In this document: positions 11,601 to 21,737 of the stretch, piece by piece
Numbering within the stretch: the stretch's first letter is position 1
Layout of the letters: every line of letters starts with the position of its first letter
NCBI RefSeq assembly: GCF_003855255.1
Contig: NZ_CP034072.1
Coordinates: forward strand, 372,001 to 436,000
Source: Mycolicibacterium nivoides
Lineage (GTDB): Bacteria > Actinomycetota > Actinomycetes > Mycobacteriales > Mycobacteriaceae
DNA: 64,000 bases
Reading direction: 5' to 3'
Translations under genes and position numbers: made by a program
The notes under the pieces: model-generated
The model's database searches: none
What the model saw: only the letters and a program-made list of their open reading frames with translations
Told to the model about the DNA's origin: nothing

Positions 11601-12243
11601 GGCCGAACGCGAACTCTCGGAGTTGGGCCGGGTCAATCCTCTTGCGCTGGAAGAGTTTGCCGCCCTGGAGGAGCGCTACAACTTCCTGTCCACGCAGCTT
11701 GAGGACGTCAAAGCCGCGCGAACCGATCTGCTCGATGTGATCGCCGATGTCGACACGCGCATCCTGCAGGTGTTCACCGAGGCATATGTCGATGTCGAGC
11801 GCGAGTTCGAGCAGGTGTTTTCCACGCTGTTCCCCGGCGGCGAGGGCCGGCTGCTGCTGACCAACCCCAGTGACATGCTGACCACCGGCATCGAGGTCGA
11901 GGCCAGGCCGCCGGGGAAGAAGATCAAGCGACTCTCGCTGCTGTCCGGCGGCGAGAAGTCCCTGACTGCGGTGGCCATGCTGGTGGCGATCTTCCGGGCC
12001 CGCCCATCCCCGTTCTACGTGATGGACGAGGTCGAGGCCGCGCTCGACGATGTGAACCTGCGCCGGCTGATCAGCCTGTTCGAGCAGCTGCGGGAAAAGT
12101 CTCAGCTGATCGTGATCACCCACCAGAAGCCCACCATGGAGGTCGCCGACGCGCTCTACGGTGTGACGATGCGCGGTGACGGCATCACCACCGTGATCTC
12201 GCAGCGGATGCGGGGACAGGAACTGGCGGCCAACCCGAGCTGA
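8656..12243 (+). CDS. smc: Chromosome segregation/condensation ATPase SMC
   Basis: ATPase of the condensin-like SMC-ScpAB complex. The N-terminal head has Walker [10 protein letters not shown] (residues 31-39). A long coiled coil follows, with a hinge near residues 510-640 (around [19 protein letters not shown]), then a second coil rich in Ala/Glu/Arg. The C-terminal head has the signature [13 protein letters not shown] (about 1094-1106) and Walker [14 protein letters not shown] (about 1117). GTG at 8656 matches the conserved start [13 protein letters not shown] and gives 1195 residues, full length. A strong hairpin terminator lies 17 bp past the stop. Confidence 0.98.
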   Translation: MHLKSLTLKGFKSFASPTTLRFEPGITCVVGPNGSGKSNVVDALTWVMGEQGAKTLRGGKMEDVIFAGTSSRAPLGRAEVTLTIDNSDNALPIEYSEVSITRRVFRDGAGEYEINGSSCRLMDVQELLSDSGIGREMHVIVGQGKLAEILESRPEDRRAFIEEAAGVLKHRKRKEKAVRKLDSMAANLARLTDLTTELRRQLKPLGRQAEMARRAATIQADLRDARLRLAADDLVRRQVEFHNTNQAETTLRREHDEATVRLETSTVELQAHEAAVAELTRRAEAAQQTWFRASALAERVSATVRIATDRAQSFEAEAEVSTGQDPEALEAEADEVAELEMELLGELEESRIVLESARAELAEREQIAAEAERAHLAAARAEADRREGLARLAGQVDTMRTRVESIDDGVMRMSVNIEEAAAKAQLTRAEFETVQSRVSELDAGEVGLDEQHDRSVAALRIADERVAELQSAERAAERQVASLRARIEALSVSLDRRDGAAWLQKNHSGSGLFGTIGEFLKVQPGHEVAVATVLGAAADALAAEDFGVAAAAVAALKESDGGRAALLLGDWKVNGSAASGTLPDGAIWANDVVTVPDRLRGAITAMLAGVAVVTDLPAGVQLVSARPDLRAVTADGDLVGAGWISGGSDRKPSTLEISSEIDKARHELEIVERQTGELAAALSGALAEQAARQESAEEAMAALNESDAAISAIYEQLGRLGQDARGAGDEWQRLIRQRDELEAGRTKTVEELTELESRLRNAEQLPTFEAEPVDRQASMAAAEAARSVEVEARLSVRTAEERANAVRGRADSLRRAAAAEREARARAQRAREAREHAARVAAAVSEAGRIVAGRLSAVVSVASRMRDELATERQIRATALSQVREAVTELNARITALTDALHRDEMAKAQASLRIEQLEAQVLEQFGMPAADLIAEYGPQVALPPTELEMAEYEQARERGEQVMAPAPMPFDRPTQERRAKKAERELSELGRVNPLALEEFAALEERYNFLSTQLEDVKAARTDLLDVIADVDTRILQVFTEAYVDVEREFEQVFSTLFPGGEGRLLLTNPSDMLTTGIEVEARPPGKKIKRLSLLSGGEKSLTAVAMLVAIFRARPSPFYVMDEVEAALDDVNLRRLISLFEQLREKSQLIVITHQKPTMEVADALYGVTMRGDGITTVISQRMRGQELAANPS

Positions 12244-12259
12244 TCGGGTGCCGAGCGTG

Positions 12260-12301
12260 GGGGTGAGATCCGGATTCCCCCGCGGATCTGGATCTCACCC
12301 C
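12260..12301. terminator. Bidirectional hairpin terminator between smc and the PE-PPE gene
   Basis: The arms 12260-12277 and 12284-12301 pair over 18 positions (two G-U pairs and one U-G pair counted as paired) around a 6-base loop. The perfect outer core is GGGGTGAGATCC against GGATCTCACCCC. It lies between the ends of two convergent genes, 17 bp after smc and 22 bp before the stop of the leftward gene, the expected place for a shared terminator. There is no long U-tract, which is usual in mycobacteria. Confidence 0.8.
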
Positions 12302-12322
12302 GCACGCTTGACCGATGTGCCC

Positions 12323-13894
12323 CTATGCCGCGTCGGAGTGTGCGGCGCGGTGGCTACGGCGTGGCTTATCTTGTGTACCGCTGTCTTTCGCCTCCGCGGT
12401 TCCGGATGTGGGCTGGGCCGAACCGCTTTCGTCGGTGCGATGAATCTTGCGGGTCGGATGGGGGTCGGCGCCCGATTCGTCGACCTTGACGCCGTCGGAC
12501 GCCTTGGGCGAGAGTGCCTGCCGCACTGTCTGCCTGATTCGCTCGGCCGCCGATCTCGGCTTCGGTGGCGTCTTGGTCTTGACCTCGCTCTTGATGTCGC
12601 CCTCGGCTTTGACGACCGCGTCCACGGCTGTGTCGACGGCGGTGTCGGCCTCAGGATCCTTCGTCTCCGGATCGGATTTCGGGATGTCGGTGTCGGCTAC
12701 GGCGAGGATGGCGTTATCCGTTGTGGGATGCGTGCGGGGCACGTGCAGTCGGGTCAGCCCGGGCGGAAGCCCCTCCGGCGTCGAAACGCCGGGTGTCACC
12801 TTCTCGGTCACCGATTTATCCAGTGCGGCAACGGTTTCTGTGTGACGATCGGCTGTGTCGGCTGTGTTGATCCCCAGGCCGGCGAGGGCATTGCGCACGC
12901 CCTCCTCGGCCGCGGCTCTCAGGTCCGATGCCAACTTGTCGAGATTGATGTGGGGTATCAGCCCGGCGCGGGTCGGGACACCCATGTTGGCCGGCGTGCG
13001 GTCATAGGCGAGCTCGATCAACACCCGCAGGGTGGGCTCGACCAGGTCGATGACCGGCGTCGGGATCCCTATGTCGCGGAACGGCTGCAGCAGCGGAAGG
13101 TGCTCGGTGTGCACCAGGTAGTAGGTGGTGTTGCCGGACGTGTAGGAGTCGTATGTGCTCGGATCGTTCAGGTCGACCACCGATGACCCGTAGTTCGGAT
13201 GTAGGTAGACGTAGCCCATCAGGGCGTTGAGATCGGCCAGCAGATTGAGCGGATACTTGGGAAAGTCGGCGATCAGGTCGTACTGGCGCGCGACATCGAT
13301 CGTCGTGTATTCATCATCCGGGGTGGCGCCGTCGAAGCTGACCCCGAGGATCGGGATGTAGAGGCCCTCGAACCGGGCCAGGATTCCGCCGTTGGGCCGG
13401 TTGGGGTTGGCCACGAACACGAATGACAGCTCGTCAGGCGAGGGCACCGTGGCGCCCTGGGCGCGCAACTCGGCCAGGTTCCGCTTCTCCCGGGTGGCGA
13501 TGTTGGCACTCTGTGAGTAGCCGACGACGACCTTTTCGCCCGGTGTGCTCATTACGGCGTTGTTGAGGCTGAGGACGCCGCGGGCCACCGAGGTGTCGAA
13601 GCTGATGTCGGTCAGGCTGGTCGCGGGCCAGAACTGCTCCGGTGTCTGTACCCATTTCAAATCGTCCTCGTCGAGGTGCCGATCGGACAGATAGGTGTTG
13701 TTCACCTGGTCCAGGTACGTGCCGGCACCCCACTGATGCGGATCTCCCAGCGCCTTCATTCCGGTCCCGCCCATGATGAGCGCCGTGGCCGCCAGTTGAA
13801 CCAACGTCGTCATGCTCGCCGTCACGACCAGCCCGACGGTGCCGACCAGGGCGACCAGCGTCACTGCCAGCCCCCGAAGCACACGAATGTGCAT
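12323..13894 (-). CDS. PE-PPE domain (alpha/beta hydrolase) exported protein
   Basis: Protein of 523 residues with an N-terminal hydrophobic signal/anchor (VLRGLAVTLVALVGTVGLVV). The following PE-PPE domain (PF08237-type serine esterase fold) carries the nucleophile motif VVVGYSQSANIA (GxSxS) near residue 125 and IPTPVIDLVEPTLRVLIELAYDR further on. The C-terminal 170 residues are charged and of low complexity (Asp/Glu/Lys/Thr-rich). There is no PE or PPE domain; stand-alone PE-PPE domain proteins are common in environmental mycobacteria. ATG at 13894 follows GGGAGGAAAAGG. The gene sits between smc and ftsY, which are neighbours in M. tuberculosis. Natural substrate unknown; esterase activity is inferred. 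Confidence 0.88.
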   Translation of the reverse strand: MHIRVLRGLAVTLVALVGTVGLVVTASMTTLVQLAATALIMGGTGMKALGDPHQWGAGTYLDQVNNTYLSDRHLDEDDLKWVQTPEQFWPATSLTDISFDTSVARGVLSLNNAVMSTPGEKVVVGYSQSANIATREKRNLAELRAQGATVPSPDELSFVFVANPNRPNGGILARFEGLYIPILGVSFDGATPDDEYTTIDVARQYDLIADFPKYPLNLLADLNALMGYVYLHPNYGSSVVDLNDPSTYDSYTSGNTTYYLVHTEHLPLLQPFRDIGIPTPVIDLVEPTLRVLIELAYDRTPANMGVPTRAGLIPHINLDKLASDLRAAAEEGVRNALAGLGINTADTADRHTETVAALDKSVTEKVTPGVSTPEGLPPGLTRLHVPRTHPTTDNAILAVADTDIPKSDPETKDPEADTAVDTAVDAVVKAEGDIKSEVKTKTPPKPRSAAERIRQTVRQALSPKASDGVKVDESGADPHPTRKIHRTDESGSAQPTSGTAEAKDSGTQDKPRRSHRAAHSDAA

Positions 13895-14297
13895 CCTTTT
13901 CCTCCCTTTCGCGAAAATCCCAAGGGAAGGACCACATGCCGACCAAACGCTGAAGCCATTCCCGACCCACGTGGATCGTGAACCACATTCCGGCCCGTTG
14001 TCAGCGAATTGAAAGAAGTGCGCTGGAAAACTGCAAAATCATAGGTAGAGGGCAGGTTTAGAATGGCATAAATCATCACGTCAGCTAAGCCGTAGAGGAT
14101 ATCTACGGCTGGAACGAGCGCGTTCGTCCGGTGGCGTGGTGAGTGAAAGATACCGCTTCGGTACGTTCGTGTACCACGGTTTTGAGCAATCCGCTGAGCC
14201 GAGTTTTCGCCGGCATCGGTGGACGCGGCGATCGGCGGCAGGTCGGCCGGCAACGGGGCCGGTCGTTCCCACACCGCCGCCCTGCGACAATGACGGC
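13895..14297. other. Divergent intergenic region, PE-PPE gene / ftsY
   Basis: About 400 bp without a convincing gene. The stretch 13990-14110 is markedly more AT-rich than its surroundings and contains -10-like hexamers such as TAGAAT (14059-14064), so promoters for the two divergent genes probably lie here. I could not fix a -35/-10 pair with confidence. The sequence in frame with ftsY from 14136 to 14297 is open but does not look conserved. Confidence 0.4.
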
Positions 14298-15653
14298 GTG
14301 ACAGAAGGTGCGTTGTTGGGTCTGTGGATCGCTATCGCGGTCGTCGCCGTTCTCGTTGTCGTCGCTCTCACCGTGGGGCTGGTGCGATACCGCCGGCGGC
14401 GGATCAGCCTGTCCGAGCGAGACGCCGCGAAACCGATCGACCGCTCCGGCGGCTACACGGCTTCGTCGGGCATCACGTTCAGCCAGTCGGGCACCGCGAC
14501 CGTTGAGCGCATCGACACCAGTGGGCTGCCCGCGGTCGGCGATGACGCCACCATTCCGCGCGACGCACCCAAACGCACCATCTCCGATGTGCAGCTGCCG
14601 GAGCCGCCGGTCGAGCCGGTCGCTCCGCAGACGCCGGTCGAACCGGCCGAGCCGGAAGTGGTCGTCGAACCGGAACCAGCCGTCGAGCCGGCCGAAACCC
14701 CCGATCCGGTCGCTGCCGCCGTCGAGGACATCGCCCCGGCCGAAGGCCGGATGGACCGGCTGCGCGGACGCCTGGCCAAGTCACAGAACGCGTTGGGCCG
14801 CAGCATGCTCGGGTTGCTCGGTGGCGGCGATCTCGACGAAGACTCCTGGGAGGCTGTCGAGGACACCCTGTTGATCGCCGACCTCGGCCCGGTGGTCACC
14901 GAATCCGTCGTCGCGGCATTGCGTGAGCGGATGGCCAGCAAGAGCGTGCGCAGCGAAGCCGATGCGCGTGCGGTGCTGCGCGAGGTGCTGATGGCCGAGC
15001 TGCGACCCGAGATGGACCGATCGATCAAGGCGCTGCCGCATGCCGAGAAGCCGTCCGTGCTGTTGGTGGTCGGCGTGAACGGCACCGGTAAGACCACCAC
15101 CGTGGGCAAGCTGGCGCGGGTGCTGGTGGCCGACGGCCGCCGGGTCGTGCTCGGCGCCGCCGACACGTTCCGCGCCGCGGCCGCCGACCAGCTGCAGACC
15201 TGGGCCGCTCGCGTCGGTGCAGAGGTGGTGCGGGGCGCCGAGGGTGCCGACCCCGCATCGGTGGCGTTCGACGCCGTCGACGAGGGCGTCAGGGCCGGGG
15301 CCGATGTCGTGGTGATCGATACTGCGGGCCGCCTGCACACCAAGACCGGCCTGATGGACGAACTCGGCAAGGTAAAGCGAGTGGTGGAGAAGCGGGCCGC
15401 AGTCGATGAGGTGCTGCTGGTACTCGATGCCACGATCGGGCAGAACAGCCTGCCGCAGGCCAAGGTGTTCGCCGAGGTCGTCGACATCACCGGGGTGGTG
15501 CTGACCAAACTCGACGGGACCGCCAAGGGCGGGATCGTGTTCCGGGTCCAGCAGGAACTCGGTGTCCCGGTCAAACTCGTCGGACTCGGGGAAGGTCCCG
15601 ACGACCTCGCTCCGTTCGAGCCGGCGGCCTTCGTCGACGCCCTTCTGGGCTGA
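14298..15653 (+). CDS. ftsY: Signal recognition particle receptor FtsY
   Basis: SRP GTPase receptor that docks ribosome-nascent chain complexes with Ffh at the membrane. The N-terminus has a real transmembrane helix (LGLWIAIAVVAVLVVVALTV) followed by basic RYRRRR, typical of actinobacterial FtsY. A Pro/Val/Glu-rich linker follows (about residues 95-145). The NG domain starts near residue 150, with G1 GVNGTGKTTT (about 259-268), DTFRAAAADQL, DTAGRLHTK and TKLDGTAKGG. GTG at 14298 gives 451 residues. In M. tuberculosis it lies directly next to smc. Confidence 0.97.
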   Translation: MTEGALLGLWIAIAVVAVLVVVALTVGLVRYRRRRISLSERDAAKPIDRSGGYTASSGITFSQSGTATVERIDTSGLPAVGDDATIPRDAPKRTISDVQLPEPPVEPVAPQTPVEPAEPEVVVEPEPAVEPAETPDPVAAAVEDIAPAEGRMDRLRGRLAKSQNALGRSMLGLLGGGDLDEDSWEAVEDTLLIADLGPVVTESVVAALRERMASKSVRSEADARAVLREVLMAELRPEMDRSIKALPHAEKPSVLLVVGVNGTGKTTTVGKLARVLVADGRRVVLGAADTFRAAAADQLQTWAARVGAEVVRGAEGADPASVAFDAVDEGVRAGADVVVIDTAGRLHTKTGLMDELGKVKRVVEKRAAVDEVLLVLDATIGQNSLPQAKVFAEVVDITGVVLTKLDGTAKGGIVFRVQQELGVPVKLVGLGEGPDDLAPFEPAAFVDALLG

Positions 15654-15686
15654 AATCCCGCGGAAAAACCCCGGGAAAGGCACGGT

Positions 15687-15734
15687 GTAACACCGGCGAA
15701 ACGCAGCCTGGCTATCCGTTCACACGAGCGAAAC
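15687..15734 (+). promoter_or_regulatory. Tandem GlnR-type boxes upstream of amtB
   Basis: Two copies of the GlnR pattern (gtnAC-N6-GaAAC) are visible: GTAAC-N6-GAAAC at 15687-15702 and TTCAC-N6-GAAAC at 15719-15734. They are 32 bp apart, three helical turns, and lie 102-149 bp before the amtB start. In actinomycetes including M. smegmatis, GlnR activates the amtB-glnK-glnD operon under nitrogen limitation, so both sequence and position support activation of this operon. Confidence 0.8.
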
Positions 15735-15835
15735 GCAACGGCGCCGTGGCTGAAACATCCACTCAGCATTGTTCTGGACCAGGTCAATGGTCGTAAATCC
15801 TTGCGGCCGTGGCGTGGTGAAGGAGGAAACTGCGA

Positions 15836-17191
15836 GTGGAGCAATTCCCGATATTGGGTGCGCCGGACACCGGTGACACAGCATGGATGCTGGCCAGCGC
15901 CGCACTTGTGCTGCTGATGACGCCGGGCCTGGCCTTCTTCTACGGCGGCATGGTCCGTGCCAAGGGCGTGCTCAACATGATCATGATGAGCGTCAGCGCC
16001 ATGGGTGTCGTGACCGTCCTGTGGGCGCTGTACGGCTATTCGGTCGCATTCGGCGACAACACCGCCGGCGTGATCGGCAATCCGGCACAGTTCTTCGGTC
16101 TCAAGGGCCTGATCGGCGGGAACGGTTCGGCCGATGCGCCCATCGCGCTGGCCGGGACCATCCCGGCCTCCGTGTTCGTGGGCTTCCAGCTGATGTTCGC
16201 GATCATCACGGTCGCACTGATCTCCGGTGCTGTCGCCGACCGCATCAAGTTCGGCGGCTGGCTGCTGTTCGCCGCGCTGTGGGCGACTGTTGTCTACTTC
16301 CCGGTCGCGCACTGGGTCTTCGACTTCGACGTCAAGGGCTCCGACGGTGAGACCGTGATTCACCACGGGGGATGGATCGCCAACCAGCTCAAGGCAATTG
16401 ACTTCGCGGGTGGTACTGCGGTGCACATCAACGCAGGTACGGCCGGCCTGGTCCTGGCCATCATCCTCGGCAAGCGGCTCGGTTGGCCCGGCACGCCGAT
16501 GCGCCCGCACAACCTCCCGTTCGTGATGCTCGGCGCCGGCCTGCTGTGGTTCGGTTGGTACGGATTCAACGCCGGTTCCGCGGTGTCGGCCAACGGAGTT
16601 GCCGGTTCGACCTTCGTCACGACCACGGTGGCGACCGCGGCGGCCATGCTGGCATGGCTGCTCACCGAGCGCATCCGCGACGGCCACGCCACATCGCTGG
16701 GTGCGGCTTCGGGCATCGTTGCCGGCCTGGTGGCGATCACGCCGTCCTGCTCGTCGGTGAATGTGGTGGGCGCACTCGTGATTGGTGTTTCCGCAGGTGT
16801 GCTGTGTGCGCTGGCGGTGGGCCTGAAGTTCAAGTTCGGTTTCGATGATTCGCTCGACGTCGTGGGTGTCCACCTGGTCGGTGGCATCGTGGGCACGTTG
16901 CTGGTCGGCCTGGTGGCCACCAAGGAGGCGCCTGCCGCTGTCGCCGGTCTGTTCTACGGTGGCGGGTTCGATCAGTTGTGGCGACAGGCCGTCGGGGCGG
17001 GTGCTGTTCTGCTCTATTCGGCGGTGGGTACGGCTATCTTGGCGTTGATTGTGAAATACACCGTGGGCCTGCGCCTGGACAAAGAAGAGGAGGCTTCCGG
17101 TATCGACGAGTCCGAGCACGCGGAGAGCGCTTACGACTTCGTCGCTGTCGGAACCGGTTCTGTTCTTGGTCGTCACGGCGGGGAGGAATAA
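15836..17191 (+). CDS. amtB: Ammonium transporter AmtB
   Basis: Trimeric inner-membrane ammonium channel. The 451-residue protein starts with the family sequence DTAWMLASAALVLLMTPGLA and has about eleven membrane helices. The twin pore histidines are visible in TAVHINAG (His197) and VGVHLVGG (His346). The C-terminal tail is acidic and Ser-rich (EEEASGIDESEHAES). GTG at 15836 follows a strong AGGAGG (15821-15826). glnK starts six bases after the stop; AmtB is normally blocked by binding of unmodified GlnK. Confidence 0.97.
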   Translation: MEQFPILGAPDTGDTAWMLASAALVLLMTPGLAFFYGGMVRAKGVLNMIMMSVSAMGVVTVLWALYGYSVAFGDNTAGVIGNPAQFFGLKGLIGGNGSADAPIALAGTIPASVFVGFQLMFAIITVALISGAVADRIKFGGWLLFAALWATVVYFPVAHWVFDFDVKGSDGETVIHHGGWIANQLKAIDFAGGTAVHINAGTAGLVLAIILGKRLGWPGTPMRPHNLPFVMLGAGLLWFGWYGFNAGSAVSANGVAGSTFVTTTVATAAAMLAWLLTERIRDGHATSLGAASGIVAGLVAITPSCSSVNVVGALVIGVSAGVLCALAVGLKFKFGFDDSLDVVGVHLVGGIVGTLLVGLVATKEAPAAVAGLFYGGGFDQLWRQAVGAGAVLLYSAVGTAILALIVKYTVGLRLDKEEEASGIDESEHAESAYDFVAVGTGSVLGRHGGEE

Positions 17192-17536
<345 letters not shown>

Positions 17537-17560
17537 TCGGAGCGTCCGTCGAGACGCCTT

Positions 17561-17609
17561 CTCCCCGGCCAGCAATCGCGTGAGCACAACCCGGTGATCG
17601 GCCGGGGAG
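17561..17609 (+). promoter_or_regulatory. Stem-loop covering the glnD ribosome-binding site
   Basis: CTCCCCGGCC (17561-17570) and GGCCGGGGAG (17600-17609) form a perfect 10-bp GC-rich inverted repeat with a 29-base loop. The 3' arm overlaps the glnD Shine-Dalgarno GGGGAGGAG (17604-17612), so the folded RNA would hide the site. The pairing is seen in the sequence; a role in limiting GlnD translation relative to AmtB/GlnK is inference. Confidence 0.55.
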
Positions 17610-17617
17610 GAGTCGAA

Positions 17618-20116
17618 ATGACAGAGAACAACGCAGAATCCGCCGGAGTCTCTCCCCAAGGGGCTCCGGCGGTTTCGTCCCGGCCCGCCAACGATCTGAC
17701 GGCGGCCACCAAGCAGTTGCTCAGCGGGGGATCGCGCCAGCTGGATGCGGCCGCTCTGCGCAACGCGTTACTCGATCTGCACGAATTCTGGCTCACCACA
17801 AAGGCTGCCGAGATCGGGATCACCGCCACCAGTGGATTCTCGATCGTGGCCACGGGTGGTTTGGGCCGCGGCGAGATGTTGCCCTACTCCGACCTCGACC
17901 TCACGTTGCTGCACGACAACATGCCTGTCGAACTCGTCTCCGAAGTAGCCGAGAAACTCTGGTACCCCTTGTGGGACGCCAACATTCGTATCGATCACAG
18001 CGTCCGTACTGTGCCCGAGGCGCTCAAAGTCGCAGGTGAAGACATCTCGGTGGGTCTGGCGATGCTCGACGCGCGTCATATCGCCGGTGATGCCGATCTG
18101 TCGGCACTGCTGGTCGGCGGCTCGCGCCGGCAGTGGCGGATCGGAATCGCTTCGCGGTTCGACGAACTCGTCGAGCATGCGCAGTCGCGGTGGGAGCGCA
18201 GCGGCCAGATCGCGCACCGAGCCGAACCTGACCTGAAATCGGGCCGGGGCGGTCTGCGGGACGTTCAGCTGCTCAACGCGCTCGCGATAGCGCAACTGGC
18301 CGACGTGTATCCGAGCCGGGCTCTGGCCTCGCCGACCGGAACTCTGGGTGATGCACACCTGGCGCTGCTCAATGTCCGGACCGAACTGCACCGGGCTTCC
18401 GGCCGGGGCCGGGAGTTGTTGCTGGCACAGCATGCCGACGAGATCGGCGCGGCCCTGCGGATCGGGGACCGATTCGATCTGGCCCGCACCCTCTCGGATG
18501 CCGCGCGCACCGTCAGTTACTACGTCGATTCCGGGATTCGCACAGCCGCCAATGCCTTACCGCGGCGTGGCTTTGCCGCTCTGCGCCGCCCGGTGCGCCG
18601 TCCTCTCGACGAAGGGGTGATCGAGTACGCGGGCGAGGTGATCCTGGCCCGCGACGCCCGGCCGGAACGCGATCCCGGCCTGATCCTGCGGGTGGCGGCC
18701 GCGTCGGCCACTACCGGGTTGCCGATGGCGGTGTCCACGTTGAGCCGACTGGCCGAAACCGCACCTGAACTGCGCACGCCCTGGCCTCGCCAGGCGCTGA
18801 AGGACCTGCTGGTGCTGCTCGCGTCCGGCGCCGCAGCGGTCGCCACCATCGAGGCGCTGGACCGTACCGGTCTGTGGGGCAGGCTGTTCCCGGAGTGGGG
18901 CGCGGTGCGAGACCTGCCGCCGCGGGATGTCGTGCACACCTGGACAGTTGACCGGCATCTGGTCGAAACCGTCTCGCGGGCAGGTGCTTTCACCACCCGG
19001 GTGTCACGTCCGGACCTGCTGCTGCTGGGTGCGCTGTGCCACGACATCGGCAAGGGGCGCGGCGGCGACCACAGTGTGATCGGTGCAGAACTGGCCACCC
19101 AGATCGGCACCCGGCTGGGTCTGTGGCCATCCGACATCGATGTGCTGTCGAAGATCGTGCGGTACCACCTCCTGCTGCCCGACACCGCGACACGGCGAGA
19201 TCTGCAGGATCCCAAGACCATTGACGCCGTAGCCGATGCACTCGGCGGCGATATGGTGCTGTTGGAGCTGCTCCACGTCCTGGCCGAGGCCGATTCGCTG
19301 GCCACCGGACCGGGGGTGTGGGGGGACTGGAAGGCATCGCTGATCGGTGACCTGGTCCGCCGGTGCCGGCTGGTGATGGCCGGTGAATCGCTGCCGAAAC
19401 CCGATCCCATCGAGCCGCGGTTCATGGCGCTGGCCGCCGAGGCGGGTGTCCATGTCGAGCTCACCGAGGGCGACAGCCCGCACATCTACAACGTGACGAT
19501 GATCGCCGCGGACCGGCGCGGCCTGCTGTCCAAGGCGGCGGGCGTGCTGGCGTTGAACTCCCTGCGGGTCCACTCGGCCTCGGTCAACAGTCACGAGGGC
19601 TCGGCGATCAACACCTTCGCGGTGTCCCCGCATTTCGGTGCCCCACCACCTGCCGAGCTGCTGCGTCAGCAGTTCATCCTGGCGCTCGACGGCGAACTGG
19701 ACGTGATCGGTGCGCTGGAACGGCGGGATCTGGAGGCTGCCCAGCATCCGACGACCCGGGCCGGCGAGATCCTGGCCTCGGTACCGGCCAATCACGTGCC
19801 CGCCCCGCCGCGCATCCTGTGGTCGGTGGGCACCGCGCCCGAAGACCTGATCGTCCAGATCCGCACGATCGACCGGTCCGGTCTGTTGGCCCGTCTGACC
19901 GCGGTGTTCGAGCGAGACGGCGTGGATGTCTCCTGGGCGAAGGTGACCACGCTGGGCTCTTCGGTGGTCGACGTGTTCTGCATCACCGCGCCGGCACTGG
20001 CTGCCGACGAGGAGCGGCGGGCCGCGTTCCGCGAGGAACTTGAGCGCGACATGTTCGCGATCCTTCCCGCGCCGCCGCCGGCCAAACCGGCCAAACCGGC
20101 TGAGCACGCCAGCTGA
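17618..20116 (+). CDS. glnD: PII nucleotidyltransferase GlnD
   Basis: Bifunctional enzyme that modifies and de-modifies PII; in actinobacteria it acts as an adenylyltransferase on GlnK Tyr51. Order of domains: nucleotidyltransferase with [19 protein letters not shown] (Asp92 and Asp94), linker region, HD domain with [17 protein letters not shown] (about residue 475), and two C-terminal ACT domains (around [20 protein letters not shown] and [19 protein letters not shown]). ATG at 17618 has GGGGAGGAG ahead of it, preferred over an in-frame ATG-less extension from 17594; it gives 832 residues. Confidence 0.96.
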   Translation: MTENNAESAGVSPQGAPAVSSRPANDLTAATKQLLSGGSRQLDAAALRNALLDLHEFWLTTKAAEIGITATSGFSIVATGGLGRGEMLPYSDLDLTLLHDNMPVELVSEVAEKLWYPLWDANIRIDHSVRTVPEALKVAGEDISVGLAMLDARHIAGDADLSALLVGGSRRQWRIGIASRFDELVEHAQSRWERSGQIAHRAEPDLKSGRGGLRDVQLLNALAIAQLADVYPSRALASPTGTLGDAHLALLNVRTELHRASGRGRELLLAQHADEIGAALRIGDRFDLARTLSDAARTVSYYVDSGIRTAANALPRRGFAALRRPVRRPLDEGVIEYAGEVILARDARPERDPGLILRVAAASATTGLPMAVSTLSRLAETAPELRTPWPRQALKDLLVLLASGAAAVATIEALDRTGLWGRLFPEWGAVRDLPPRDVVHTWTVDRHLVETVSRAGAFTTRVSRPDLLLLGALCHDIGKGRGGDHSVIGAELATQIGTRLGLWPSDIDVLSKIVRYHLLLPDTATRRDLQDPKTIDAVADALGGDMVLLELLHVLAEADSLATGPGVWGDWKASLIGDLVRRCRLVMAGESLPKPDPIEPRFMALAAEAGVHVELTEGDSPHIYNVTMIAADRRGLLSKAAGVLALNSLRVHSASVNSHEGSAINTFAVSPHFGAPPPAELLRQQFILALDGELDVIGALERRDLEAAQHPTTRAGEILASVPANHVPAPPRILWSVGTAPEDLIVQIRTIDRSGLLARLTAVFERDGVDVSWAKVTTLGSSVVDVFCITAPALAADEERRAAFREELERDMFAILPAPPPAKPAKPAEHAS

Positions 20117-20179
20117 CCTCTGAGCGGGTTGGCTGGTGGGCTCACCACCCCGTCCGTGCCCGGCCGCTAGGCTTACCAC

Positions 20180-21733
20180 GTGTTTGAGAGCTTGTCTGAC
20201 CGGTTGACCGGAGCCCTGCAGGGTCTACGCGGCAAGGGGCGGTTGACCGACGCCGATATCGACGCCACGGCGCGCGAGATCCGGTTGGCCCTGCTGGAGG
20301 CCGACGTCTCGCTGCCGGTGGTGCGTGCCTTCGTCGCGCGCATCAAGGATCGTGCCAAGGGCGCCGAGGTCTCGGCCGCGCTGAACCCAGCGCAGCAGGT
20401 GGTCAAGATCGTCAACGAGGAGCTGATCGGCATCCTCGGCGGCGAGACCCGTCAGCTGGCGTTCGCCAAGAACCCGCCGACGGTGATCATGCTGGCCGGT
20501 CTGCAAGGTGCCGGTAAGACCACCCTGGCCGGCAAGCTGGCGAAATGGCTTAAGGGACTGGGCCATACCCCGTTGCTCGTGGCGTGTGACCTGCAGCGGC
20601 CCGGCGCGGTCAACCAGCTGCAGATCGTCGGTGAGCGCGCCGGTGTGGGTGTCTTCGCCCCGCACCCGGGCACCTCACCCGACGGCCTGGCGATCGGCGG
20701 CCACGGCGATCCCGTGGCGGTCGCGTCGGCCGGTATGGCTGAGGCCCGGGCCAAGCACTACGACGTCGTCATCGTCGACACCGCCGGCCGGCTGGGTATC
20801 GACGACGAGCTGATGGGTCAGGCCGCGGCGATTCGCGATGCCGTGAAACCCGACGAGACGCTGTTCGTCCTCGACGCGATGATCGGTCAGGACGCCGTCG
20901 CCACCGCCGAGGCGTTCCGCGAGGGCGTCGGCTTCACCGGTGTCGTGCTGACCAAGCTCGACGGCGACGCCCGTGGTGGCGCGGCCCTGTCGGTCCGCGA
21001 GATCACCGGTGTGCCGATCCTGTTCGCCTCCGCGGGGGAGAAGCTCGAAGACTTCGACGTCTTCCACCCCGACCGGATGGCCAGCCGCATCCTGGGCATG
21101 GGCGATGTGCTCACCCTCATCGAGCAGGCCGAGCAGGTCTTCGATCAGCAGAAGGCCGAGGAGGCCGCTGCCAAGATCGGCTCCGGCGAGCTGACGCTGG
21201 AGGACTTCCTCGAGCAGATGCTGGCCATCCGCAAGATGGGCCCGATCGGCAACCTGCTGGGCATGCTGCCCGGGGCCGGCCAGATGAAGGACGCGCTGGC
21301 CGCGGTCGACGACAAGCAGCTGGACCGGGTGCAGGCCATCATCCGCGGCATGACCCCGGCCGAGCGGGCCGACCCCAAGATCATCAACGCCTCGCGCCGG
21401 CTCCGTATCGCCAACGGCTCCGGTGTCGAGGTCTCCGAGGTCAACCAGCTCGTCGACCGGTTCTTCGACGCCCGCAAGATGATGTCGTCGATGGCCGGCC
21501 AGATGGGCATGCCGTTCGGACGCAAGAACTCTCCGCGCAAGGCCGCCAAGGGCAAGAACAAGCAGGCCGGCAAGAAGAAGGGCCGCGGTCCGACCCCGCC
21601 GAAGAACCCGTTCGGCGCCGGGATGCCTGCCGGTTTCCCGGACCTGTCGAACATGCCCAAGGGTCTGGACGAGCTGCCGCCCGGCCTGGCCGATTTCGAC
21701 CTTTCCAAGCTGAAGTTCCCCGGCCAGAAGTAG
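20180..21733 (+). CDS. ffh: Signal recognition particle protein Ffh
   Basis: GTPase subunit of SRP that binds signal sequences and 4.5S RNA. It starts MFESLSDRLTGALQGLRGKG; G1 is GLQGAGKTT (about residues 107-115), followed by DLQRPGAVNQL, DTAGRLGID and TKLDGDARGG. The M domain begins near residue 300 and carries QMLAIRKMGPIGNLLGMLPG and the RNA-binding region up to SSMAGQMGMPF. The tail is Lys/Gly/Pro-rich. GTG at 20180, 517 residues. It follows glnD by 63 bp; M. tuberculosis has an extra gene (Rv2917) in that gap. Confidence 0.97.
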   Translation: MFESLSDRLTGALQGLRGKGRLTDADIDATAREIRLALLEADVSLPVVRAFVARIKDRAKGAEVSAALNPAQQVVKIVNEELIGILGGETRQLAFAKNPPTVIMLAGLQGAGKTTLAGKLAKWLKGLGHTPLLVACDLQRPGAVNQLQIVGERAGVGVFAPHPGTSPDGLAIGGHGDPVAVASAGMAEARAKHYDVVIVDTAGRLGIDDELMGQAAAIRDAVKPDETLFVLDAMIGQDAVATAEAFREGVGFTGVVLTKLDGDARGGAALSVREITGVPILFASAGEKLEDFDVFHPDRMASRILGMGDVLTLIEQAEQVFDQQKAEEAAAKIGSGELTLEDFLEQMLAIRKMGPIGNLLGMLPGAGQMKDALAAVDDKQLDRVQAIIRGMTPAERADPKIINASRRLRIANGSGVEVSEVNQLVDRFFDARKMMSSMAGQMGMPFGRKNSPRKAAKGKNKQAGKKKGRGPTPPKNPFGAGMPAGFPDLSNMPKGLDELPPGLADFDLSKLKFPGQK

Positions 21734-21737
21734 CGCT

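Noticed and set aside
14136..14297. N-terminal extension of ftsY from 14136
   Set aside because: The GTG at 14298 directly precedes the conserved membrane helix; the upstream residues look non-coding.
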